Below, in pieces: positions 1-6,512 of a stretch of DNA of 32,261 nucleotides. Position 1 is the first letter of the stretch. Each line of letters begins with the position of its first letter. Source of the stretch: an uncultured Prevotella sp. GTDB lineage: Bacteria > Bacteroidota > Bacteroidia > Bacteroidales > Bacteroidaceae. The stretch spans positions 1-32,261 of the forward strand of contig CALUFM010000026.1 in assembly GCA_944319935.1 (NCBI GenBank), in the 5' to 3' direction. The position numbers and the translations under genes were made by a program. Under the pieces are notes generated by a model. That model had not been told where the DNA came from. It worked only from the letters and a program-made list of their open reading frames with translations, and did not search any database.

Positions 1-385
1 AAAAAGCCCTGCATCAATGTGCAGCGTACATTAGACACGGATTTGAGTTTATTCTGAATTCGTCGAACTCACGTTAAGATATTTGTATTCCATTATCGCC
101 AAAACAAGACAGCCTTTTTATATTCGGCTTGTTTGACATTTTACATCTTGGCTTGGTTTACATCCCATCAAGCCAAACAAACCAAAGACAGGAATAGGAT
201 TTAATTGTCACTTCTCTCTCTTTTATGTTTTATCCTTTGTCGATGGTGAAAATTGATGTTTGTTTTTGACCTTGTCCTAAAACCTAAGACTGTATTTCAA
301 TGGACGGACTATCAACATTTTCTTCTTGTCATAATGGAAAATGAGAAAGACTTAATTAATGGGAGAGGCTACGCCCTCCGACAGT

Positions 386-431
386 GGAAAGAAGAGGAGA
401 TTGTTGTATATTTCTTTCTCCTCCACTTTCC
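386..431. repeat. Inverted repeat / hairpin, 15 bp arms
   Basis: The arms 386-400 (GGAAAGAAGAGGAGA) and 417-431 (TCTCCTCCACTTTCC) match at 13 of 15 positions around a 16 nt AT-rich loop. No T-tract follows on either strand, so it is not an obvious intrinsic terminator. It could be a structured RNA element or a protein-binding palindrome. Confidence 0.5.
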
Positions 432-490
432 TGCACCGCGAAGCAGGTGTTTATCTGTTTTCTCCTTTATCCCAATTATTCCATTTCATT

Positions 491-546
491 AGGTACTATT
501 TTTTCTTTCTCAATAATATTAATACGTAGGTTGAAAAATAGTACCT
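491..546. repeat. Inverted repeat AGGTACTATTTTT...
   Basis: The arms 491-505 (AGGTACTATTTTTTC) and 533-546 (GAAAAATAGTACCT) are near-perfect complements separated by 27 nt. The repeat lies 38 bp past the stop of the leftward gene that ends at 584, so it may end that transcript, although no T-tract follows. A recombinase or regulator site is also possible. Confidence 0.5.
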
Positions 547-583
547 GGCTTAATGATGACGGAATGGCAAAAACAAACAGGAT

Positions 584-820
584 TCAAGCCGCCTGTGCCT
601 TTTCTTCCGATATGATGTCAAGTGTTATGCCGAGTTTCCCAAGGTTTTCAATTAGGGGCTTGTATCTCTGTTTCTTCCTGTCATGCCTCGTAATACCCAA
701 CAATTCAAGGAAGCCAAACGTCACATCCTTCTTGTATTCCTTTCCCTGTATTATGGCTTTCTGCATCTTGTCGTCATTTCCGGCCAGCAACATGATTTCC
801 TCCTTGACGTTTTTCCTCAT
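584..820 (-). CDS. Small hypothetical protein
   Basis: This encodes 78 residues, highly charged and probably helical, with many Lys, Glu and Asp, ending in EEKAQAA. I do not recognise a family. I chose the ATG at 820 because an A-rich Bacteroidetes-type leader (AAAAAAAGAATAAGA) precedes it. The frame stays open upstream to 952, but that part would translate the 160 bp palindromic repeat and is unlikely to be coding. The pattern of short charged helices would suit a small DNA-binding or regulatory protein, but no motif proves this. It is the most leftward gene visible in the element and is transcribed in the same direction as the primase operon. Confidence 0.55.
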   Translation of the reverse strand: MRKNVKEEIMLLAGNDDKMQKAIIQGKEYKKDVTFGFLELLGITRHDRKKQRYKPLIENLGKLGITLDIISEEKAQAA

Positions 821-909
821 TCTTATTCTTTTTTTATTTTTGCTTTTTATCCAGTAAGAAGATAAGCCAATAATGAAATAAGCCAATGAACGGTAAAAAT
901 GGAAGTAGT

Positions 910-1069
910 GCTTATGGATATTCCCCCGACGTAGTCTCCCTAGTGAAATCATGAAATAACACTAATTCTTACTGAGAATGCCAAGTTTCCTATAAAGAAG
1001 GGTTATCTTAGAGTAAATTTGTGTTATTTAATCCACTAGCGAGACCTACAGACAGAAGTATCCACAAAC
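910..1069. repeat. ~160 bp imperfect palindromic repeat, copy 1
   Basis: The left arm 910-960 and right arm 1021-1069 are imperfect inverted copies: CTAGTG...ATAACAC faces GTGTTAT...CACTAG, with TATGGATA facing TATCCACA further out. The core 954-1029 is about 90% identical to 5745-5820 of copy 2 by eye. The left arm, read in reverse complement, matches the right arm of copy 2 at about 32 of 36 positions. The repeat lies between the end of the primase gene (1184) and the start of the small gene at 820. Confidence 0.85.
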
Positions 1070-1183
1070 ATTACTTTCTATAACCAAAAGGCCAAAAAAA
1101 GAACAAAAGAAAAATCCCAATCCTGCCATACCTACTGTTACTTTGTAGATATGACAAGACCGGGATGTATGTTTGATTGCCGC

Positions 1184-4060
1184 CTACTTGTAAAACCGCC
1201 TGTCGCTTCCAAACGGGTTGTGGCTGTAGGAATAATCAACAACTCCCTCGATTTCCCTTTCAGGCATTCCGCTGTATGAGCTTTCAAGATATTCCAAAGC
1301 CTTATCCCTGTTTATCCCGGCCTTGCAGAGAGTACCGGCGATAATGAGCATCGAGTTGTGCCTGTTGCCTTTCTCGAAGTATTCAGGCTTTTCCTTCTTC
1401 CAATGCTTGTCTAACCTTTCCATTATCGCATCGTCTGTCAGTATCATCCTGTTAAGGCGTTCAAGGAAATTGGAAGCGTAACCGTCAAGTTTTGTTTCTC
1501 CATCGGGGACATCAACGTATTTTTCTTCTTCCCTTTCCGGCTTTTCCAATGTACCGTCAAACTCGAAATGGAACGCTTGGGGCCTTGGATTGAGCCACAA
1601 GCCAGGGTCGTAACTAAGGTATTGGCATCTTGACAAGTCCATAACACCCTCGTCAATTTCCGGCATTCTGCAAACATCCATAAGTTGCATATACAAGTTC
1701 CAGTGGTGTTCAGGGTTTGCAGAGTCATGGAGTATTACTGCCTTCAGTCCTTTGCCACTTGGAGTTCCGAATATGGCATAGACAAAAGGAAACGCCTTCA
1801 GTTTTTCCTTCGCTTCATTCATGCTTTCTTTGCTGTTGAAATTGTCATAGTCAAGGGCTGTGAAGGACGAGTATTTTTCCAATCCGTTGTCGCTCCTGTA
1901 CCTGAAGCAGCCGTTGACACATACCACGGGTAGCAAGTCTTTCTTCATCTTGTCTTGCAATTCTTCGTCATTTTCGTTCCTGATTTCTGCTATTACGTCT
2001 TTCAAAACCATTTCTTTCTTGGACTTCCGTATCTTGTAATTGCCTGTCCTTACCATTTCAAGGAACTTGTCGATTGTCATCTTTCCAGGTGAATTAGGCA
2101 ACCAAGTGAAAGGAAAAAATGTCATGTCTTTCTGGTACAGGGACTTTACGTCAAAATACCTCTTACCGTTCTTGGAATCCTGGTATTTGCTTACGGTTAC
2201 ATATTCAGCGGCATCTTTTGCTGTTGCTTTCCTCTTGCAACCCGTCTCATTGTACACCTTGCCAAGAACAGACTTCATTTCTTCCGTAGTGTAACGCCTT
2301 TCCTCAAGCACTTTCCTTACTTCCATCACCGTCTTGTCGTCAAATGGTGTCGGTTCTGACAACGCAGACTTTATCCTGCTTTCCTGAAAACCGAGTGACT
2401 TCAAGTTTTCATATCCCAATGCGTCCCAATATTCCCCGTATTTAAGTGGAACAAAATCCAATTCTTCAGCCAATTCAGGATGCAATCTACGGAAATCACA
2501 ATAACACTTTATTTTCCTGTCCGTTACACCTGTACTTTCAAAGTCCGCCTTGAAGGAAAGCACGTCGGGATTTGTTGATTTGGTTCCCGAAACAGGGCTT
2601 ATCCCGGCCTTCCGCTGTTCCCTTGCCACGCTGTACCGGCTGCTGTAGTTCTTCTTCCTTATCTGCCACGCCCTTATTTCCGCCAGCATGTAGAGGGTGT
2701 TGAACTTTACCGACGGCTTCCCAGTCTTCTTGTCGTCTGCAACCATGAGGTAATCATCCTTGTACCTGTCCCTTTCCATGCTGCTCCTGTATTTGGGGAT
2801 GTTCAATGCCTGCTCTTCCTGTGTCATCTTGTTGAAACAGCTTATCAGGTCGTTCGTCCTTTTCTCCTTATCCTTTACATACTTGGCGAACTCACCGTCG
2901 TCAAGTCCGAGAGAGTTTTCCTTGATGAAGAGTATCGCCTCGTTGCGGTATGGGTTCGTTTCGAGCCTCTGCCTTCCGAGGATTTGCGGCAGGTCCGTGC
3001 TTATGTCCAACGCCAATGTCTTTTGCGATGGGTCTGCGAAGATGTATGAATAGGCGCACTCGGAATAGAAGTCAACGCCTAAGTAAGCCGTCCTCGTACA
3101 GAAAGTGAAAGGCTTGTGCTTGTCTCCTTCCTTCGGGTAACACCCTAGCTGTAATCCGTGTTTCTTCAGTTTGTCCTCATTCCCCTTGGAGCAAAGGATG
3201 TTCACCTCTTCCTGGGCAAGGCCGCATTTCCTTATTATCCTGCAAATGTCCGAGACGTTGTTCATATAAAATACAGCCTCGGTTGTGTCTATTTCTTTTG
3301 TCCCGAACTTCACGGTCTTTCCGGCCTTCATGTTCCTGATGATTTTGCAGCATACGGCACATCTTGACTCGTCCTTCCTCAATGTCACGTTTGTCACAAC
3401 GGCTTCCTCTTTCATGTTTTCAGGCCATACCAGTTCAAGGTAAGGCATATTGCGGAATTCGTCCAACTGTTCCATGTATTCCTCAAGGTAAGGCGTGGCG
3501 CTTAGGAATACCGCCTTTTTGAAACACCCGGCGTCTTCCAGCAGCCTCATTTCCGCCAAAGACTTGAAAGCAGAATCAGTAAATATGGCCTGGAACTCGT
3601 CAACGACCAAAGTCCATCCGTCCAAAGAACCGGAACCGACCGACTTCAACGCATCTATGACATGGCCAAGCGAATCGTATGTCACCATGATTTTCGGCGT
3701 ATTGTGATTCAGGCGGCATTCGTTTACATATCTTGCAGTCTCGTCGTTGAACCTTTTGATGTCCTCGTAAGTCGCCTTTTTCTTGTTCCTGTTCCTGCTC
3801 TCACCGTCCATACAGGCATTGTCTGACATATCACGGTAGAACCATACATCAGGATGCTTCAGCCTCTTGCTTTCCATCAGCGAACACCTGGGCGAAGCCA
3901 ACACAACCGGACTGTCATTAGTCAGGAAATGCTGTGTAGCCCCGACGCCTGTAAGTGCCTTGTTCAGTATGAAGTGACAGTCGGGCAGCAATCCGTCAAA
4001 ACCGTTCCACCGGCCGAGAAACCTAATTCCCTGTGGAACTTGTATTTCTTGCTTTTCCAT
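1184..4060 (-). CDS. SF2-type helicase fused to BT4734/VirE-N primase-like domain
   Basis: This 958-residue protein probably drives replication of the element. The N-terminal half carries superfamily 2 helicase motifs: a P-loop-like ALTGVGATQ (35-43), DEFQ (154-157), SATP (187-190), TRTAYLGVD (322-330) and QILGRQRL (359-366, motif VI). The P-loop lacks the usual lysine. After a middle region without a recognised domain, residues 726-820 match the BT4734-like/VirE N-terminal family: LDYD (736-739), PSGKGLK (767-773) and LSYDP (815-819). That family is thought to be related to archaeo-eukaryotic primases. The last ~100 residues are helical, with RHNSMLIIAG, as in primase C-terminal domains. The start ATG follows an A-rich leader. 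It is the last gene of a leftward operon with the HNH-like gene and a small gene. Helicase is seen, primase activity is inferred. Confidence 0.85.
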   Translation of the reverse strand: MEKQEIQVPQGIRFLGRWNGFDGLLPDCHFILNKALTGVGATQHFLTNDSPVVLASPRCSLMESKRLKHPDVWFYRDMSDNACMDGESRNRNKKKATYEDIKRFNDETARYVNECRLNHNTPKIMVTYDSLGHVIDALKSVGSGSLDGWTLVVDEFQAIFTDSAFKSLAEMRLLEDAGCFKKAVFLSATPYLEEYMEQLDEFRNMPYLELVWPENMKEEAVVTNVTLRKDESRCAVCCKIIRNMKAGKTVKFGTKEIDTTEAVFYMNNVSDICRIIRKCGLAQEEVNILCSKGNEDKLKKHGLQLGCYPKEGDKHKPFTFCTRTAYLGVDFYSECAYSYIFADPSQKTLALDISTDLPQILGRQRLETNPYRNEAILFIKENSLGLDDGEFAKYVKDKEKRTNDLISCFNKMTQEEQALNIPKYRSSMERDRYKDDYLMVADDKKTGKPSVKFNTLYMLAEIRAWQIRKKNYSSRYSVAREQRKAGISPVSGTKSTNPDVLSFKADFESTGVTDRKIKCYCDFRRLHPELAEELDFVPLKYGEYWDALGYENLKSLGFQESRIKSALSEPTPFDDKTVMEVRKVLEERRYTTEEMKSVLGKVYNETGCKRKATAKDAAEYVTVSKYQDSKNGKRYFDVKSLYQKDMTFFPFTWLPNSPGKMTIDKFLEMVRTGNYKIRKSKKEMVLKDVIAEIRNENDEELQDKMKKDLLPVVCVNGCFRYRSDNGLEKYSSFTALDYDNFNSKESMNEAKEKLKAFPFVYAIFGTPSGKGLKAVILHDSANPEHHWNLYMQLMDVCRMPEIDEGVMDLSRCQYLSYDPGLWLNPRPQAFHFEFDGTLEKPEREEEKYVDVPDGETKLDGYASNFLERLNRMILTDDAIMERLDKHWKKEKPEYFEKGNRHNSMLIIAGTLCKAGINRDKALEYLESSYSGMPEREIEGVVDYSYSHNPFGSDRRFYK

Positions 4061-4201
4061 TTTTCTTTTTTTATTAATCCATAAGTAAATTCACAATCAA
4101 GGGACAAGGTTCGGCGTCCATTCCCCTGCAACATCCAAAGTTCATCAATTGCAAAAGAGGACGCCAAACCTTATCCCCTCAAAAAGTGTTTCAAGCAACG
4201 G

Positions 4202-4657
4202 TCAGACGTGTTGGAACCTGTCCTGCCTTTCCATGTAATCCCACTTGTCACCGTTCAGTTTCCTTCCCAGGGCGTTCATGTCATCCACCTTCCTGTTGTG
4301 GTATTCCCTGTACCTTGGGTCGCTCCGGTCCGTCCATTCAAGGTTCTCGGAGTTGAAATTGAGCCAGTCGTTGTCCTTGTGGAGTATTGCCGGGTCTTTG
4401 AATTGTTCCTTGTTACCATTTACATACCCGGCAATTTCCATCAGCCTGTCAACGTCAATCCGTTTCCATTCATATCTTTTCCATTGCCTGTGATGGACTT
4501 CGTATTCGACAAAAGGCTCTATTGGAACACGCATGTCCAGGTCTCCGTCGCCAATGCAATTACCAATCTCGCAGGCATCCTTGCCTCTGTAAACTTTGCC
4601 TGACTTGGTTATTGTCAGGCCGTTGTTTAATTTCATTTCTTCAATTACTTCTTTCAT
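4202..4657 (-). CDS. HNH-endonuclease-like protein
   Basis: This encodes 151 residues. The segment ILHKDNDWLNFNSENLEW (91-108) resembles the conserved core of phage HNH/NUMOD-type proteins, in which an HKDG-like turn is followed by N-x-x-NLEW. The final catalytic histidine is less clear: YREYHN (117-121) is a candidate. The role could be a nicking or homing-type nuclease, or a DNA-binding relative that has lost catalysis. Its ATG overlaps the 3' end of the preceding gene by 17 nt and sits behind GGAAAGGAGGCGAAG, an unusually good Shine-Dalgarno match for Bacteroidetes, although that sequence is also coding in the upstream gene. It is co-transcribed with the helicase-primase. Confidence 0.65.
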   Translation of the reverse strand: MKEVIEEMKLNNGLTITKSGKVYRGKDACEIGNCIGDGDLDMRVPIEPFVEYEVHHRQWKRYEWKRIDVDRLMEIAGYVNGNKEQFKDPAILHKDNDWLNFNSENLEWTDRSDPRYREYHNRKVDDMNALGRKLNGDKWDYMERQDRFQHV

Positions 4658-4982
4658 CTTCGCCTCCTTTCCTTGAATTGATTAATAGTTCTACATCAAA
4701 TTCATTCTTCAAGAACCTTCGCAAAGCGTTATATGCGTCGGCTCTCTTTCTTTCTCTTGGTATTACGGTCAGCAGCTCCGCCAAGTCAACCTTGATGCAG
4801 AGTCCGGTTTCAAGATTGCGCCCGATATACTTTTCAAGGGCTTCAACGTCGGCCTTGAACTTATCCGGCACAATCACTGTGTTCGCTTTACGTTCGATGA
4901 CATCAGGAGAAACACTGTCCTGACGGTTTTCCGGGTACTTTACTTCACCGGAAAACAAATTATTCAAACACTGTATTATCAT
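4641..4982 (-). CDS. Hypothetical protein, first gene of the replication operon
   Basis: This encodes 113 residues. The first ~30 residues are polar. The rest looks like a compact helical domain (KADVEALEKYIGRNL, then LLTVIPRERKRADAYNALRRF) with the alternating basic and hydrophobic pattern of a small DNA-binding or replication-accessory protein. I do not recognise a family. It overlaps the HNH-like gene by 17 nt, which implies translational coupling, and the operon runs on to the helicase-primase. The three 67 bp direct repeats lie immediately upstream, so this protein is a candidate repeat-binding initiator or regulator; that is inference from position only. Confidence 0.65.
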   Translation of the reverse strand: MIIQCLNNLFSGEVKYPENRQDSVSPDVIERKANTVIVPDKFKADVEALEKYIGRNLETGLCIKVDLAELLTVIPRERKRADAYNALRRFLKNEFDVELLINSRKGGEDERSN

Positions 4983-5006
4983 GTGTTTTTAATTTGTTTA
5001 TTTCAT

Positions 5007-5195
5007 CATTTAGGTTTTGAGTCCTTCGGAAGCGCATTTTGACGGTTTGGGACTTAGTCTGACTCTTATTACACAGATTAGGATTTCAGGGTCTATGAAG
5101 CGCGTTTTGACGATTTGGGGCTTAGTCTGACATCTTCCATTGATTAGGATTTGGAGGCTTTTGAAGCGCGTTTTGACGGTTTGGGGCTTGGTGTT
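5007..5195. repeat. Three ~67 bp direct repeats (candidate iterons)
   Basis: A block GAAGCGCRTTTTGACGRTTT followed by GGGRCTTAGTCTGAC begins at 5029, 5097 and 5163, with spacings of 68 and 66 bp. A linked ATTAGGATTT-like block lies between the copies, so the full period is repeated. The array sits just upstream of the leftward replication operon and before the rightward genes, where a replication origin or an operator would be expected. Confidence 0.8.
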
Positions 5196-5261
5196 CTTAA
5201 AGTATTGAAACTCAGTCTGTTATCTTCCTGCTTGTAAAAGGCCGTGAATCAGCTTACAATT

Positions 5262-5330
5262 TGCCGTCTTTCACCTTCCAATTCACCGTCTTTTACAATG
5301 CGATTCAGTACCTTTTGCAATTCAAGGCTT
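5262..5330. repeat. Degenerate CCTTTTACAATGC-type intergenic repeat, copy 1
   Basis: The stretch alternates short blocks such as TTTGCCGTCTTT, CCGTCTTTTACAATGCGATT and ACCTTTTGCAATTC. Closely similar blocks occur at 12003-12092 and 29142-29240. This looks like a dispersed low-complexity intergenic repeat family of the host genus, not a gene. Confidence 0.5.
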
Positions 5331-5420
5331 TTTCTTCCATTCCGTTAATGAAGCCTGAAAACACCTGAAAGCCTTAACTATGAGGGTGAAGTTCGAGAGA
5401 CAACCCTTATCCGACGGCCC

Positions 5421-5573
5421 ATGCAAAAGGTCGTATTCGGATTACAGCTTGGCTTATGGAACAAGATAAAAGTCCATAGGTCAGGCAAAAATCAGGCAGG
5501 AGACGCCACAAGTGAAGAATTTGTGGAAAAGGTTGCGGAATTGGAAAGGCGACAAGTCGATGGCCTTTGGTGA
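5421..5573 (+). CDS. Putative small protein, or non-coding transcript
   Basis: An ATG frame of 50 codons starts MQKVVFGLQLGLWNKIK and ends RRQVDGLW. I do not recognise it. The case for a real plus-strand transcript is the strong intrinsic terminator 68 bp downstream, whose stem pairs fully only as plus-strand RNA. The case against translation is that the leader is not A-rich like those of its neighbours and an out-of-frame ATG (5380) precedes it. The region could instead be a structured small RNA of roughly 300 nt. It lies between the direct repeats and palindrome copy 2. Confidence 0.35.
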   Translation: MQKVVFGLQLGLWNKIKVHRSGKNQAGDATSEEFVEKVAELERRQVDGLW

Positions 5574-5640
5574 CGACCCATTGCGGAATATCTTTGCCTT
5601 ATGCGCAGTTTAATGAAGCGTGGTGAACCTGAAAATGGAA

Positions 5641-5684
5641 GTCCGGGATGTCTTGCGAAGAGCAGGATGTTCCGGCTTTTTTTG
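5641..5684 (+). terminator. Intrinsic terminator of an unassigned rightward transcript
   Basis: GTCCGGGATGTCTTGC pairs with GCAGGATGTTCCGGC around a short GAAGA loop and is followed by seven T's. Several pairs are G-U wobbles that form only in plus-strand RNA, so the transcript must read rightward. The only plus-strand candidate upstream is the small ORF or RNA around 5421-5573. Confidence 0.8.
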
Positions 5685-5700
5685 TTTTTTCATGGTGGTG

Positions 5701-5863
5701 CTTGTGGAACTCTTGACCGAAGGGAGCCGCTAGTGAACAGGTGAAAATAACACTAATTTTTACTGAGAATGCAAAGTTTCCTATAAAGAAGAGTTATCTT
5801 AGAGTAAAAAAGTGTTATTCCTTTTCTCACTAGCAGGACTACATCGGAGGAATATCCATAAGC
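5701..5863. repeat. ~160 bp imperfect palindromic repeat, copy 2
   Basis: This has the same architecture as 910-1069. The core 5745-5820 contains ATAACAC...GTGTTAT arms around TACTGAGAATGCAAAGTTTC, with outer CTAGTG/CACTAG blocks and TCCACAAG or ATCCATAAG at the tips. The core is in direct orientation relative to copy 1. A TATATTTG box (5872-5879) lies just outside the right tip and could be a -7 element for the small genes starting at 6036, but no matching -33 box is evident. Confidence 0.85.
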
Positions 5864-5881
5864 GCCACTTTTATATTTGGC

Positions 5882-5955
5882 TTTCTCACCTTTTCACTCT
5901 CTCACCTCCTCACAAGTGTTTCACCTTTTCACTTTTTCATCTTTTCATCTTTAAT
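5882..5955. repeat. Pyrimidine-only octamer tract, CACCTTTT type
   Basis: The plus strand is almost purely C/T apart from regularly spaced A, with about eight degenerate octamers of the form CAYYTTTT or CACTCTCT. It is a simple-sequence tract between palindrome copy 2 and the first rightward gene, and would lie in that gene's upstream region or leader. Confidence 0.6.
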
Positions 5956-6035
5956 TTTTCCGTCTGCAAAACCCCGAAAGCCTTATTTGTGTATTAGTAA
6001 ACAACATTATCGAACAATTTTAAAGAAAACATTTT

Positions 6036-6200
6036 ATGGAAATCAAGAACATTTTGAAGACTGGCTATCACGTAATAGTGGTAACGGTAGCTTTAATCGA
6101 GGCCTTTGAGCTTGGCAAGAACCTCATAGGCAGGTGCAACAAGAAGACCGTTGGAGTTTCAGACACTGCGGTTGACACAAACAACGTTGAGAGTGCTTAG
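6036..6200 (+). CDS. Small protein with one hydrophobic segment
   Basis: This encodes 54 residues. A hydrophobic stretch YHVIVVTVALIEAFEL (about 10-25) is followed by a basic patch (GRCNKKT) and a polar acidic tail, so a single-span membrane protein with a cytoplasmic or periplasmic tail is possible. The leader TTTTAAAGAAAACATTTT is the A-rich type seen elsewhere in this element. The stop overlaps the likely start of the next small frame. I recognise no family; small membrane proteins are common in phage early regions, but a holin-type role would be speculation. Confidence 0.55.
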   Translation: MEIKNILKTGYHVIVVTVALIEAFELGKNLIGRCNKKTVGVSDTAVDTNNVESA

Positions 6201-6318
6201 CGAAAAAGACCTCGACGTTCTTATTAATCTCTTTGAGGGAGTGGCAACGCTTCTGAAGGGGATAAGGAAATTAATGGTGACTTTTGAGAAACTTTTTGAA
6301 TCTCGGAAGCCACCATAA
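6193..6318 (+). CDS. Small hypothetical protein, non-ATG start
   Basis: This 41-codon frame has no early ATG. GTG at 6193 overlaps the preceding stop by 8 nt, and TTG at 6187 is an alternative. The product (VLSEKDLDVLINLFEGVATL..., ending LFESRKPP) reads as an amphipathic helix pair, and codon use looks coding. The overlap with both neighbours suggests translational coupling in a three-gene small-protein cassette. No family is recognised. Confidence 0.45.
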   Translation: MLSEKDLDVLINLFEGVATLLKGIRKLMVTFEKLFESRKPP

Positions 6319-6346
6319 GTTTTTTCAATTCTTAAAGAACAAAGAC

Positions 6347-6475
6347 ATGGAAGAAACAAGGAAACAATGCAGCATAATACCGATAAATTATAATGCTGCA
6401 ACAAGACCGGACTACAAGGCGAGAATAATACGAATGCCCCAACGTCCGGTTCTTTACTTTTTCAACATCGGGTAA
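6347..6475 (+). CDS. Small hypothetical protein
   Basis: This encodes 42 residues, basic, starting MEETRKQCSIIPINYN and ending RPVLYFFNIG. The ATG follows CTTAAAGAACAAAGAC, an A-rich leader. The frame is open upstream through a TTG at 6284, but that part is less protein-like. It lies 37 bp upstream of the DUF3871 gene and probably shares its transcript. No motif is recognised. Confidence 0.45.
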   Translation: MEETRKQCSIIPINYNAATRPDYKARIIRMPQRPVLYFFNIG

Positions 6476-6512
6476 AACGGATTTAGTGTATAACAATTAA
6501 AAAACAAACAAA

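Larger units (their letters stand above)
1..583. other. Gene-poor left edge
   Basis: I see no convincing gene here. Positions 7-22 form a short hairpin (CTGCA/TGCAG) followed on the minus strand by GGCTTTTT, possibly a terminator for a leftward transcript. Two stronger inverted repeats (386-431 and 491-546) are listed separately. Plus-strand open frames in this stretch are rich in Phe, Leu, Ser and Cys and look like chance translations of AT-rich DNA. Confidence 0.5.

Noticed and set aside
253..492. Plus-strand frame of 79 codons beginning at a TTG-ATG
   Set aside because: Composition is dominated by Phe, Leu and Ser from pyrimidine-rich DNA, the frame runs through a hairpin, and there is no recognisable domain or leader.
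5007..5195. CRISPR-like array from the direct repeats
   Set aside because: The period is ~67 bp with the 'spacer' parts also similar to each other, only three units, and no cas genes nearby.
5380..5469. 29-codon frame ATG AGG GTG... upstream of the 50-codon frame
   Set aside because: Short, overlaps the other frame, and has no leader or similarity; kept only as a reason for doubt about translation in this region.
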